Source of the DNA: Arcticibacterium sp964021845
GTDB taxonomy: Bacteria; Bacteroidota; Bacteroidia; Cytophagales; Spirosomataceae
Direction of reading: 5' to 3'
Assembly (NCBI RefSeq): GCF_964021845.1
Contig: NZ_CAXHZC010000001.1
Coordinates: 1,054,001 to 1,118,000, forward strand
Length of the DNA: 64,000 nt
The notes under the pieces were generated by a model, which saw nothing but the letters and a program-made list of their open reading frames with translations, was not told where the DNA came from and did not search any database. The stretch's first letter is position 1. The number at the start of each line of letters is the position of its first letter. The position numbers and the translations under genes are program-made. Shown in pieces: positions 26,598 to 35,789 of this stretch.

Positions 26598-26939
26598 ATG
26601 ACTCAAAATACTAGCAAACCAAGAGTAATCAAAGATTTTGATAAACTCGAGGAAAACATTCAGGAACAAATTAAGCTTTCATATCCATTCGGATTTGCTG
26701 AACATTTGATTCGTTTTACTAATAAAGACGGAGCCTACGTTTCGGCATTACCGTTTGAAACAGATGAGCGTTATTATCTGGTGAGAATGACCGTAGAAAA
26801 GGCGGAAGCTATCATTGAAGATGATGATGATTTTGATGATGACGGAAACCTAAAAGACGACGTAAAAGAAGAGTATTCTGACAAGTTTGGAGACTTAGAT
26901 TATATCAACACGGAAGAAGACGAAGACGACGAAGATTAA
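26598..26939 (+). CDS. small acidic conserved hypothetical protein
   Basis: 113 aa. The N-terminal ~75 residues are compact (YPFGFAEHLIRFTNKDGAYVSALPFETDERYYLVRMT). The tail is almost pure Asp/Glu (EDDDDFDDDG, then EEDEDDED). Cytosolic; no named domain recognised. Several Bacteroidota carry a protein of this look. It lies upstream of the thioredoxin-like gene on the same strand with a 114-nt gap. Confidence 0.75.
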   Translation: MTQNTSKPRVIKDFDKLEENIQEQIKLSYPFGFAEHLIRFTNKDGAYVSALPFETDERYYLVRMTVEKAEAIIEDDDDFDDDGNLKDDVKEEYSDKFGDLDYINTEEDEDDED

Positions 26940-27053
26940 TTGGTTATAAACTGGCTTAATCTTTGTAAAGTAACTGATAGATGAAAATATCGTCTTAATG
27001 CCAAACCATAACAGGTATAAACTCCGTTAGTGTTAAAAATACAAAGACTTCGA

Positions 27054-27500
27054 ATGAAAAAAATTGCTATACTTTCTCTCTTTTTGGCTTTTTCAAGCCT
27101 TGTTAGTTTCGCCCAAAGCGGAATCAAGTTTGAAGAAGATGCCTGGGCATTGGTAGTAGCTAAAGCCAAAGCAGAAAACAAACTTATATTTTTGGATGCA
27201 TATACCTCATGGTGTGGTCCATGTAAATTGTTGCAAACAAGAGTTTTTCCAGATGCAGAATTAGGAAAGTATTTTAATTCTAATTTTTTGAGTACTAAAA
27301 TTGATATGGAAAAAGGCGAAGGCCCAACCATTGCAAGAAAGTATAACGTAAGAGCGTACCCTACCCTCCTTTTTATTGACCCAGAAACTCAAAAAGTGGT
27401 TCATAAAGTTTTGGGCTACAGGTCTCCAGAGCAATTAAAGCAAGTGGCTACTACGGCCATAGTGCATGCGGATGGTATTAAATCAAAAGCTTCGAAATAA
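27054..27500 (+). CDS. exported thioredoxin-fold protein
   Basis: 148 aa from the ATG at 27054; a GTG 24 nt upstream gives no better signal peptide. The signal peptide is KKIAILSLFLAFSSLVSFAQ. The thioredoxin fold has the redox motif WCGPC (DAYTSWCGPCKLL) and the cis-Pro segment RAYPTLLFID. It resembles the thioredoxin-like DUF255-type group of periplasmic disulfide proteins. It likely reduces or isomerises disulfides in the periplasm. The gene ends at a strong terminator. Confidence 0.9.
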   Translation: MKKIAILSLFLAFSSLVSFAQSGIKFEEDAWALVVAKAKAENKLIFLDAYTSWCGPCKLLQTRVFPDAELGKYFNSNFLSTKIDMEKGEGPTIARKYNVRAYPTLLFIDPETQKVVHKVLGYRSPEQLKQVATTAIVHADGIKSKASK

Positions 27501-27521
27501 GAACTAATTGTAAATAGATTT

Positions 27522-27548
27522 AAACTCCATGAGCTACTCATGGAGTTT
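27522..27548. terminator. hairpin terminator between convergent genes
   Basis: A perfect 12-bp stem (AAACTCCATGAG / CTCATGGAGTTT) with a 3-nt loop and a + strand T-run. It ends the thioredoxin-like gene and lies just past the stop of the minus-strand esterase. Confidence 0.9.
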
Positions 27549-27556
27549 TTTTGTGC

Positions 27557-28336
27557 TTAAGCAAACGCCCAATGTAAAAAATGAGGCATAGCTTTGCTCC
27601 ATGTAGCTTGATTATGCTTCCCGCCTTCTATTTCTAAATAGGTTATGTCTTTATTAGGCTCATAGCCTTTTGCCATGAGTTCCTTTATTAAGTCTCTGGT
27701 GTCATCTATAGAGTCTATGACACCATTTTTATCCCTATCAGACTTCTCGTCTTCCGTTCCGCATTCAAACCAAAACTTCAGGTTAGCTTTATACGTTCCT
27801 GCCTTTACTTTTTCATGAATGATGCGGTGTTTATTATTGTTATAGGTTTTCCCGTAATCCACGCTTCGCCACCATAAAGCTCCGCTAAAAACGCCTACTT
27901 TGTCAAAAACTCTGGGTGTCTCCCAAACTATATCAAAAGCAGAAAGTCCCCCCAAAGAAAAACCGCAGAAAGCATGACCACCTTCTTTCAAGTTATAGCG
28001 AGCAGCTACATGAGGTATTAACTCTTCTAATAAAAAGCTTTTATAGCGAGCTGCTTTGGCTCCACGGCCTTTAAAATCAGAAACGCCTGCTGTACCGTAT
28101 TCTGCTAGCCTATCTTGATTACAGTGTACGCCTAAAAAGATGAAACCTTTACCCGTTTCTTTCCAAAAGCTTTCAAGAACCGACTTCATTTTAAGTTTCT
28201 CAAAGTCTTGCCCATCATTCATTACCATAAGCGAATAATCCTGCTTTTTAGAATAGTTTGGAGGGAATACTAAATCATAGACAAACGTCCTATTTATATT
28301 TTCAGAAAAGACTTCTAGTCCTTGGTATATTTTCAT
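27557..28336 (-). CDS. esterase-fold alpha/beta hydrolase (PF00756-like)
   Basis: 259 aa from the ATG at 28336; an in-frame TTG lies 18 nt upstream. Esterase D/antigen-85-like features: RTFVYDLVFPPNY, LMVMNDGQDFEKL, the nucleophile elbow GFSLGGLSAFD, and a C-terminal EGGKHNQATWSKAMPHFLHWAF with the catalytic His. No signal peptide. It is divergent from a second, related esterase at 28444, and both border the amide-ligase cluster. It may cleave or activate an ester or peptide-like metabolite. Confidence 0.85.
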   Translation of the reverse strand: MKIYQGLEVFSENINRTFVYDLVFPPNYSKKQDYSLMVMNDGQDFEKLKMKSVLESFWKETGKGFIFLGVHCNQDRLAEYGTAGVSDFKGRGAKAARYKSFLLEELIPHVAARYNLKEGGHAFCGFSLGGLSAFDIVWETPRVFDKVGVFSGALWWRSVDYGKTYNNNKHRIIHEKVKAGTYKANLKFWFECGTEDEKSDRDKNGVIDSIDDTRDLIKELMAKGYEPNKDITYLEIEGGKHNQATWSKAMPHFLHWAFA

Positions 28337-28443
28337 TCGTATTGGACAAACCAAAAAATCTTTGGTCAGATGGTTCTTTTTAGCTGATTTCAGCTAATTT
28401 GTTCCAAAATTAACTCATCACTCCTAAAATAATATAATAAGAC

Positions 28444-29151
28444 GTGCAAGAAAAACATACCTCCTTCTACTCCCACGCATTAGGGAGAGACTTAGATTTA
28501 ATGACATACGGCCATTGGGGCGTTCCTATTTTGCTTTTCCCTACTTCTATGGGTGACGCTTACCAAAACAAGAATTTCGGGTTGATTGACAGCGTAGCCG
28601 ATAAAATAAACCGAGGCGATATCAAGATTTACACCATAGAAAGCATTGATAATGAAAGTTTTTATGGCAAACACCTTCCACCAAAATCAAGAATATCTAA
28701 TTACGAAAGGTACACCAAGTTTCTAAAAGATGAACTTATCCCTTTCATTCAGCGAGATTCCAACACCCACAGAATAGGCATAGGCGGCTGTAGTTTTGGA
28801 GCATATCATGCTGCCAATTTTGCCTTTAAAAATCCTGACTTGGTAGATTTTTTAATAGCTATGAGTGCCTCTTTTAATATCCGAAACTTCTTAGATGGCT
28901 ATTTTGACGACGATGTTTACTTCAATAACCCTATTGACTTTATGCCAAATGCAGAAAGCTGGATTTACAATCACATGAAAATAGTATTGGGTACTTCTGA
29001 TTGGGATATTTGTAGAGATGATAATATTGCTATGTCGAGGCTCTTGGGCGATAAACAGATAAACCACTGGTATGACGAGAAAAAATGGATAGCCCACGAC
29101 TGGCCACTATGGAACAGCATGTTTCCAGAATATTTAAACGCCTTTTTATAA
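28444..29151 (+). CDS. esterase-fold alpha/beta hydrolase (PF00756-like)
   Basis: 235 aa starting at GTG (VQEKHTSFYSHALGRDLDL); no upstream ATG is in frame. Motifs: VPILLFPTSMGDAYQ, nucleophile elbow GGCSFGAYHAAN, LGTSDWDI, and a final HDWPLWNSMFPEYL. It has no signal peptide. It is 72 nt upstream of an ATP-grasp gene and starts the plus-strand run through 34948, so it is treated as part of the cluster. The substrate is unknown. Confidence 0.82.
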   Translation: MQEKHTSFYSHALGRDLDLMTYGHWGVPILLFPTSMGDAYQNKNFGLIDSVADKINRGDIKIYTIESIDNESFYGKHLPPKSRISNYERYTKFLKDELIPFIQRDSNTHRIGIGGCSFGAYHAANFAFKNPDLVDFLIAMSASFNIRNFLDGYFDDDVYFNNPIDFMPNAESWIYNHMKIVLGTSDWDICRDDNIAMSRLLGDKQINHWYDEKKWIAHDWPLWNSMFPEYLNAFL

Positions 29152-29222
29152 ATACGTTTGCAATCCAAATTACATATTTAGAACTTTAGAGCATTAATAG
29201 AATTTTACGTTCGTCACCCATT

Positions 29223-30203
29223 ATGAAGAAAATAGGTATCCTTTTTGGCATGGAAAACACATTTCCGCATGCTTTTATAGATAGGGTAAATGAGATAACT
29301 AAGAAAAAGGACATTGTAGCCGAAATGGTACAAATAGGCCGTGTGGAGCAAGCTGTTGACACTGAATATGATGTCATTATAGACAGAATTTCTCAGGACG
29401 TACCTTTTTATAGAGCGTACCTCAAAAATGCAGCACTCTGCGGCACAGCTGTTATCAATAATCCTTTTTGGTGGAGTGCAGATGAGAAGTTCTTCAATAA
29501 TTGCCTAGCGGTCAAATTGGGTATTCCGGTACCAAAAACCATGCTTTTACCTTCAAAGGAAAGACCAACAGACACTTCGGAGACTAGTTTCAGAAATCTA
29601 AAATTTCCGATGGAATGGAACGAGATGTTTTCTACCATTGGCTTCCCTGCCTACATGAAACCGCATGATGGCGGCGGCTGGAAAAGCGTTTATAAAGTTA
29701 CAGGCGAGTCTGACTTATGGGAAAAGCATGAAGAAACGGGGCAATTAGTCATGATGCTGCAAGAAGAAATAATCTTTACAGACTATTACAGATGCTACTG
29801 TCTTAATGGCAAAGATGTGCTCATAATGCCTTATGACCCACTAAAGCCTATGCATCTGAGATACGCCACTGAGCCAAAAACAAGCGGGCCAGCACATAAG
29901 AAGCTAATGGCTTTGATAAAGAAATATGTTTTGGATTTGAACCAAGCTTTAGGTTATGATTTCAATACCGTAGAATTTGCTATAAGAGACGGCATTCCTT
30001 ACGCCATAGATTTCTGTAACCCTGCCCCTGATGCAGATGTGTATTCGGTAGGACAAGAGAATTTTGAATGGGTAGTAGAGAAAGCAGCAAGAATGGCCAT
30101 AGCCAAAGCGAAAAGCAATAAACCAGGCGTAAATAACTGTACTTGGGGTACTTTTATGCAGTCTTCTATCACAAAGGAGGACATTTTGAAGCTTCAGCAA
30201 TGA
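29223..30203 (+). CDS. ATP-grasp ligase
   Basis: 326 aa. Start KIGILFGMENTFPHAFIDRVN is a Rossmann-like preATP-grasp domain. Then come the ATP-grasp lobe (PAYMKPHDGGGWKSVYKV, with the ATP-binding Lys) and the Mg-binding end (FNTVEFAIRDGIPYAIDFCNPAPD). ATP-grasp enzymes join a carboxylate to an amine through an acyl phosphate. It is followed by a 381-nt gap, then GCS2, GATase and ATP-grasp-like genes. Together these suggest stepwise amide-bond synthesis. The product is not known. Confidence 0.85.
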   Translation: MKKIGILFGMENTFPHAFIDRVNEITKKKDIVAEMVQIGRVEQAVDTEYDVIIDRISQDVPFYRAYLKNAALCGTAVINNPFWWSADEKFFNNCLAVKLGIPVPKTMLLPSKERPTDTSETSFRNLKFPMEWNEMFSTIGFPAYMKPHDGGGWKSVYKVTGESDLWEKHEETGQLVMMLQEEIIFTDYYRCYCLNGKDVLIMPYDPLKPMHLRYATEPKTSGPAHKKLMALIKKYVLDLNQALGYDFNTVEFAIRDGIPYAIDFCNPAPDADVYSVGQENFEWVVEKAARMAIAKAKSNKPGVNNCTWGTFMQSSITKEDILKLQQ

Positions 30204-30584
30204 TAAAATGGTTCAATGCTCCGAGGAGTTAATGATTCAGTTTTTAATGTTAAAATGCTCGATTTCTAAAATGATTAAATACAGGTTCGCTAAGGAATTT
30301 ATCGCAGTAAAATAAAAAATGAATGAATTCATTATAAAGCCCTGTACTGTCTGAGCACGGTCAAAATTCAAGGACTAGTATTATTAAGAAGGAGAACTTT
30401 AAAGGAATTTTGATTGTGTGAGTTTACAGGCGGTCGGCCGCTGCCGGGATGTTTTTTTTCGCTTCGCTTTTTTTTCGCAAAAAAAATGAAGTCCCCAGCG
30501 GAAGCTGAGCCATGATGATGTTTTTCCATTTTTTATCATTTTAAATACAGACTTAGAACAAAATATTTCCAAGAAAGAAACATA
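30204..30584. other. 381-nt intergenic region with a large GC-rich imperfect hairpin
   Basis: At 30438-30501 CCGCTG(CC)GGGA pairs with TCCCCAGCGG around an inner T8-CGC-A8 hairpin (30468-30486). The GC content of the outer arms stands out from the surroundings. There is also a 12-bp palindrome AATGAATTCATT at 30322-30333. No coding frame is credible here. It may be a REP-like repeat or a transcript structure controlling the GCS2 operon. Confidence 0.5.
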
Positions 30585-31682
30585 ATGTCACTATTCACCT
30601 TAGGCATAGAAGAAGAATTTCAGATAATAGACCCGGTAAGCCGTGAGCTTAAATCTCATATGTCTCAGATAGTGGACAGAGGGCAGGTTATTCTTCAAGA
30701 ACGTATTAAGCAAGAAATGCATCAGGCGGTGGTGGAAACCGGTACCAACATCTGTCAGAATATTGGCGAAGCTAGAGATGAAGTACAGTTTTTAAGAAAC
30801 AATGTCATCAGTCTGGCCGAAGAAAAAAACCTTAAAGTAGCCGCTGCTGGCACACACCCTTTCTCTGACTGGGTAGACCAGCTCATTACAGTAGACGAAC
30901 GTTACGACGAAATCATAAACGAGATGCGTGACGTGGCTCGTGGTAATCTTATTTTCGGACTTCATGTGCATGTGGGTATAGAAGACCGCCAGGAAGCCAT
31001 AAAAATCATGAACGAGGTTCGATATTTTCTTCCTCACATTCATGCATTGAGCACAAATTCGCCATTTTGGTGTGGTCGAGATACAGGTTTTATGTCTTAT
31101 CGTTCTAAGGTTTTTGACAAGTTTCCGCGTACGGGTATTCCAGATTATTTCAGTTCCGCAGCCGAATACGACGACTATGTGAATCTTTTGATAAAAACGA
31201 ACTGCATAGATAACGGCAAGAAAATTTGGTGGGACATTAGAGTGCATCCCTTCTACCCTACTATTGAATACCGCATTTGTGACGTGCCCATGCGAACCGA
31301 CGAAACCATCTGTTTGGCAGCTATCATGCAGGCACTCATTGCGAAGCTGCATAAAATTAGGCAAGAAAACCTTAGCTTTAGAACGTACAGAAGAATCTTA
31401 ATAGCGGAGAACAAATGGCGTGCGGCCAGAGACGGCATCAATGCAAATTTGATTGACTTTGGAAAAGAAAAAGAAGTGCCTTTTAGAGAGCTAATTTTGG
31501 AACTCCTAGAATTTATAGATGACGTTTTAGACGATTTAGGTTCTAGAAAAGAAGTGGAATACGTTCATCAAATATTAAATAACGGAACAGGTGCCGACAG
31601 ACAACTGGCAGTTTATAAAGACACAGGCGACTTAAAATCTGTGGTAGACTACATAATAGAAGAAACCAAATTCGGTCTTTGA
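30585..31682 (+). CDS. GCS2-type carboxylate-amine ligase (YbdK-like)
   Basis: 365 aa, full length for the glutamate-cysteine ligase family 2 group. Motifs: LGIEEEFQIID (metal-binding Glu), VVETGTNICQN, FGLHVHVGIED, STNSPFWCGRDTGFMSYRSKVF, IWWDIRVHPFYPTIEYRICDVP. Such enzymes form an amide between a carboxylate and an amino group using ATP. The natural substrates of YbdK-like members are mostly unknown. It lies 49 nt upstream of the GATase gene and is the first gene of a tight four-gene operon. Confidence 0.92.
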   Translation: MSLFTLGIEEEFQIIDPVSRELKSHMSQIVDRGQVILQERIKQEMHQAVVETGTNICQNIGEARDEVQFLRNNVISLAEEKNLKVAAAGTHPFSDWVDQLITVDERYDEIINEMRDVARGNLIFGLHVHVGIEDRQEAIKIMNEVRYFLPHIHALSTNSPFWCGRDTGFMSYRSKVFDKFPRTGIPDYFSSAAEYDDYVNLLIKTNCIDNGKKIWWDIRVHPFYPTIEYRICDVPMRTDETICLAAIMQALIAKLHKIRQENLSFRTYRRILIAENKWRAARDGINANLIDFGKEKEVPFRELILELLEFIDDVLDDLGSRKEVEYVHQILNNGTGADRQLAVYKDTGDLKSVVDYIIEETKFGL

Positions 31683-31731
31683 ACCAAAATTTGCGACCTT
31701 TGTTCTTAAAACAGAATCAAGACAAACTATA

Positions 31732-32559
31732 ATGTTCGCAGATATAAAAATAGCCATTCTAGACCTTTATGACGGGTACCCCAATGAGGGAATGCGGTGC
31801 ATAAAAATGCTAGTAGGCGACTTCATGACTCAGCAAAATCTGAAAGGAAACTATGACATTTTTGATGTCAGAGGTGACCATGCTTTGCCTAAAATAGAAG
31901 ACTACGATATTTTCATTTCAACAGGTGGTCCTGGCAGCCCAGTGGTGCAGGGTTCTCCTTGGGAAAACAGATTCTTCGATTTCTTTGATAGCTTATTGGC
32001 TCACAACAGAAACCATGAAGATAAAAAGCACATGCTGCTTATCTGTCACTCTTTTCAACTGATGGTGCAGCACTTTAATTTTGGATTGGTTACAAAAAGA
32101 ATGTCTACCTCCTTTGGTGTGATGTCTGTTCATCAAACAGAGGAGGCTAAAGACGAAATACTCTTTGAAGGCTTAGAAGACCCATTTTGGGCAGTAGACT
32201 CTAGAGACTATCAGGTTATTCAGCCAAATGAAGAAAATCTAAAAAAGCAGGGAGCTCATATTTTGGCTTTGGAAAAAATTAGACCACATATTCCTTTAGA
32301 AAGGGCTATTATGGGGATTAGACTTACTGATGAGGTAGTAGGTTTCCAGTTTCATCCTGAGGCTGATGCCGAGGGCATGCAGCGTTATTTTTTACAAGCC
32401 GACAAGAAAATGGCGGTGGTAAACGAACATGGCGAAGACAAATACGAAGCCATGATAAACCAACTGAATGACCCAGACAAAATCAAATTGACGGAGTCCA
32501 TCATCATCCCGAAATTCTTAAAAAACGCTTTCCAAAACATTAGTTTACCTACAGCATAA
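31732..32559 (+). CDS. class I glutamine amidotransferase-like protein
   Basis: 275 aa. The class I triad is visible: the nucleophile in LLICHSFQLM (Cys) and FQFHPEADAEG (His-x-Glu), with the oxyanion loop STGGPGSP. It would release ammonia from glutamine or cleave a gamma-glutamyl bond. The ~50-residue tail (MINQLNDPDKIKLTESIII) is extra to the usual domain. Its stop overlaps the next start (TAATG), so it is translationally coupled to the ATP-grasp-like gene. It may supply ammonia to, or trim, the product of the adjacent ligases. Confidence 0.88.
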   Translation: MFADIKIAILDLYDGYPNEGMRCIKMLVGDFMTQQNLKGNYDIFDVRGDHALPKIEDYDIFISTGGPGSPVVQGSPWENRFFDFFDSLLAHNRNHEDKKHMLLICHSFQLMVQHFNFGLVTKRMSTSFGVMSVHQTEEAKDEILFEGLEDPFWAVDSRDYQVIQPNEENLKKQGAHILALEKIRPHIPLERAIMGIRLTDEVVGFQFHPEADAEGMQRYFLQADKKMAVVNEHGEDKYEAMINQLNDPDKIKLTESIIIPKFLKNAFQNISLPTA

Positions 32560-33755
32560 TGCACAAAACCGCACGCGATAAATTTAACGAGTCTTTCAGT
32601 ACAGAAAAGTACCAGCAGCTCGTAGCAGAAGTAGAATCAGAGTTTCCGGGGAATCTTGATTTTAGAATAGCAGAAAGCCCAGTTTTTATAGACCGAGAGC
32701 TAAAGTCAAAGTTTTTGATGGCAGCAAATGATGTTATCAGTGGCATTAAGAAAAAAGATTTCAAAGATAAAACCGAAGCGGCTATTCCAGAAGAATATCG
32801 TTTCAAAAACGAATCGGAAAACCCGCATTTCTTGGCAATAGATTTTGCGATAGCCAAAGCAGAAGACGGCAGTTTAGAACCTCAGTTAATAGAGCTTCAG
32901 GGTTTTGCATCACTTTTTGGCTACCAAAATTATTTGGCCGGCAAGTATAAGAAGTTCTTTGATGTGGCGGCCTCACACTCGCCATACTTTAATAAGCTTA
33001 ATGCTTTTAGTTATATAAATAAGATGGAGAAAGTGCTAAAAAGCAATTCTTCTGAAAATACTATTTTGCTAGAAGTTTACCCAGAGAAACAAAAGACCAG
33101 AATCGACTTTGAATTGACCAAGACTTATTGGGGCATTGAAACCGTTTGTTTCAGTAAGGTTTTTGTGAAAGCTGGTGTGCTTTATTATAAAAAAGGCGAA
33201 GAAGAAATTAAGATTGATGCCATTTATAATCGCGTTATTTTTGACGAAATAGAGCAAAGCTACCCTGAACTGAAAGTTAACATTGATATCTTAAAAAATG
33301 CAGATGTTAAATGGATTACGCATCCTCATTGGTTTTATAGAGCTAGCAAGTTTTGTATGCCGCTGCTAAAAAGCAAGTACATACCAGAGAGCAAATATTT
33401 GGATAAACTAAAGGCTTACCCTGAAGATTTAGAAAACCACGTTTTAAAGCCTCTGTTCTCTTTTGCTGGTACAGGAGTAAACCTGCACCCAAAAGCAGAA
33501 GAACTAGACAAAATAGAAGATAAGCAAAACTACATACTTCAAAGAAAAGTACAATATGAACCAGTGGTAAAACACCCAGATGGTACAATGATAAAAGCTG
33601 AAATACGCTTACTTTTCGCTTGGCCAGTGGGAAAAAAACACCCTGAATTATTAACGAATTTGGCTCGCCTAAGTCAGGGAGAAATGATAGGCGTGGCGTA
33701 CAATAAAGATTTTGACTGGGTAGGTAGTAGCTCAGTATTTTTTGAAACAGCTTAA
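32559..33755 (+). CDS. ATP-grasp-like protein
   Basis: 398 aa, no signal peptide. It is less clearly ATP-grasp than the gene at 29223, but the second half shows an ATP-binding-like Lys segment (HVLKPLFSFAGTGVNL), YILQRKVQYEPVV, and AEIRLLFAWP, the usual order of the ATP-grasp fold. The N-terminal half (EPQLIELQGFASLFGYQNYLAG) has an acidic-aromatic motif of unknown use. It starts inside the GATase stop and ends 2 nt before the aminotransferase start, so it is fully operonic. I infer a second ligase step. Confidence 0.72.
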   Translation: MHKTARDKFNESFSTEKYQQLVAEVESEFPGNLDFRIAESPVFIDRELKSKFLMAANDVISGIKKKDFKDKTEAAIPEEYRFKNESENPHFLAIDFAIAKAEDGSLEPQLIELQGFASLFGYQNYLAGKYKKFFDVAASHSPYFNKLNAFSYINKMEKVLKSNSSENTILLEVYPEKQKTRIDFELTKTYWGIETVCFSKVFVKAGVLYYKKGEEEIKIDAIYNRVIFDEIEQSYPELKVNIDILKNADVKWITHPHWFYRASKFCMPLLKSKYIPESKYLDKLKAYPEDLENHVLKPLFSFAGTGVNLHPKAEELDKIEDKQNYILQRKVQYEPVVKHPDGTMIKAEIRLLFAWPVGKKHPELLTNLARLSQGEMIGVAYNKDFDWVGSSSVFFETA

Positions 33756-33757
33756 GC

Positions 33758-34948
33758 ATGCATTTAAGACAAGTATTTCTGGAAAACATGGCTCAAACGA
33801 GCGACTTCCCACTGGCATTGGAATTTACCAAAGCCGAGGGCGTTTATTTGATAGACAAAACGGGGAAAAAGCATATTGACCTCATTTCTGGAATAGCTGT
33901 TAGTAATGTGGGCCACAGGCACCCAAAAGTGGTGCAAGCCATAAAAGACCAGGCCGACCAATACCTGCACCAGATGGTGTACGGCGAATATGTGCAAAGC
34001 CCGCAAGTGATGTTGGCAAAAGCATTGGCAGACACCCTAGCTCCTTACAAAACCAGCAGTGGACTCGCCATAGACAATGCCTACTTTACCAACTCCGGCA
34101 CAGAGGCCGTAGAAGGTGCCATGAAACTGGCCAAAAGATACACCGGCCGCCCAGAAATCATAGCTTTTCATAATGCCTACCACGGCAGTACACAGGGAGC
34201 ACTGTCTTTGGGGGACGAGGAATTCAAAAGAAATTTTAGGCCTACCCTACCTGATATACGCAAAATAGCCCGTGAAAATTTTGAAGATTTAGAGCTTATT
34301 ACACAACGAACCGCTGCTGTTTTTTACGAACCCGTAGGAGGCGAAAGTGGTGTAAGACCTGCCACACAAGCTTATATAGAAGCCTTAGGAAAACGCTGTA
34401 AGGAAACAGGAACCTTGCTGGTTTTTGATGAAATACAGAATGGTTTTGGGCGTACAGGCTCGTTTTGGGCTTTTGAACAATATGGCGTAGTGCCGGACAT
34501 CTTACTAGCCGCCAAAGGCATGGGAGGTGGCATGCCGATAGGTGCTTTTATGGCTCCTAGGGCCATCATGAGCGTATTTACCGACAATCCTATTTTGGGG
34601 CATATCACCACTTTTGGTGGGCACCCTGTAAGCTGTGCGGCTTCACTGGCCACGGTAAATATTATTCACGAAGAAATAGACCACAGCGAAACCCTAAGAA
34701 AAGGTGAGCTTTTTAAGAGCCTGTTGATACACCCAAAAATTAAGGAAGTACGCGGTAAAGGACTCATGCTGGCAGCAGAAATGGCCGACTTTGAATACAT
34801 GAAAGCCGTGATAGACCGCACCATAGCCAATGGCGTCATCACCGACTGGTTTCTATACTGCGACAATGCCATGCGAATAGCTCCTCCCCTAACCATTACA
34901 GACGAGCAGATTCATGAGGCTTGTGAGGTGATTTTGGGGGCTTTGTAA
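33758..34948 (+). CDS. class III aminotransferase (ornithine/acetylornithine-type)
   Basis: 396 aa PLP enzyme, fold type I. Motifs: YFTNSGTEAVEGAMKLAKRYTGR, AFHNAYHGSTQGALSLG, LLVFDEIQNGFGRTG (Asp contacting the PLP nitrogen), and LLAAKGMGGGMPIGA (Schiff-base Lys). It would move an amino group to or from an omega-amino compound. Placed as the last gene of the ligase operon, it may make or remove an amine used in amide formation. Base composition is richer in GC than its neighbours. Alternative: a plain catabolic aminotransferase. Confidence 0.92.
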   Translation: MHLRQVFLENMAQTSDFPLALEFTKAEGVYLIDKTGKKHIDLISGIAVSNVGHRHPKVVQAIKDQADQYLHQMVYGEYVQSPQVMLAKALADTLAPYKTSSGLAIDNAYFTNSGTEAVEGAMKLAKRYTGRPEIIAFHNAYHGSTQGALSLGDEEFKRNFRPTLPDIRKIARENFEDLELITQRTAAVFYEPVGGESGVRPATQAYIEALGKRCKETGTLLVFDEIQNGFGRTGSFWAFEQYGVVPDILLAAKGMGGGMPIGAFMAPRAIMSVFTDNPILGHITTFGGHPVSCAASLATVNIIHEEIDHSETLRKGELFKSLLIHPKIKEVRGKGLMLAAEMADFEYMKAVIDRTIANGVITDWFLYCDNAMRIAPPLTITDEQIHEACEVILGAL

Positions 34949-35071
34949 TTTAGTCGATAATTTTATTTTGAAGTCTTCCCCAATCTTAAAAAATCACTTA
35001 AAACAGTAATGCTCAATCAGGTTTCTAGTGACTTTCCTTTGTTACTTGAGTTTAGAACTATTAAAGTTGAT

Positions 35072-35773
35072 ATGAAAAAAAACCAAAAAATGGATACAGA
35101 ATTAATTTTTATAATTGTTTCGGTTTTAATAACTGGTGGACTTGCCATTAATGCACATATTTCCAACACTAAAAAAGATGCTGATTTAAAAAATAAAACC
35201 GAGGAAATAATTCGACTCCAAAACAAATTAAATAAGAATTCGGAAGATTTGATATACGCCCAAAATGAATTACTAAATTATACCACTGGAAAAGACGCCT
35301 ACGGACTTGTTGAAATTCTGAAAATATCCAATAATGAAAACGGTTTCTACTATCAGTTTTATTTTTCTAATGAAACTAATTATCCACTTTATGATGTAAA
35401 AATCACCTTACTTAATAGAAACCTGATAGATCAAGAAAGCCTTAAAAAGAGAAATGGTCTTGCTACACTAGAAGACTTAAAGAACTATAAAAACTTCAAT
35501 ATTGGAACTATTGGTGGCGAAGGTGGGGGTACTTCATTTGGAGAAATGTTTTCGTTAAAACCCGACAACCTTCAAGATTTTTTATTTTCTATTACCTCAA
35601 GGAACTTAAGTTTTAGTCAGCAATTGAAATTTATTGAAAAAGAAAGCGTGCTACTTCAAGCCACTAAGTTGAATTCAATAGTTTCCAAAAGTAACTCAAA
35701 AGTTAAAATTTTAGTCGATAAAGCAGATGACGAATTTCCAGGCTCAATCAAGGGTAAGGTTGAATGGAAGTAA
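35072..35773 (+). CDS. membrane-anchored hypothetical protein
   Basis: 233 aa from the ATG at 35072; a longer frame from 35009 adds 21 residues without improving topology. One N-terminal transmembrane helix (TELIFIIVSVLITGGLAINA) is followed by a coiled-coil-like segment (KNKTEEIIRLQNKLNKNSEDLIYAQNEL), then a soluble beta-rich domain with a Gly-rich turn (TIGGEGGGTSFG). I do not recognise a family. The domain probably lies in the periplasm. It starts the accessory region. Confidence 0.6.
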   Translation: MKKNQKMDTELIFIIVSVLITGGLAINAHISNTKKDADLKNKTEEIIRLQNKLNKNSEDLIYAQNELLNYTTGKDAYGLVEILKISNNENGFYYQFYFSNETNYPLYDVKITLLNRNLIDQESLKKRNGLATLEDLKNYKNFNIGTIGGEGGGTSFGEMFSLKPDNLQDFLFSITSRNLSFSQQLKFIEKESVLLQATKLNSIVSKSNSKVKILVDKADDEFPGSIKGKVEWK

Positions 35774-35789
35774 AGAACTTTCGTAGGAG

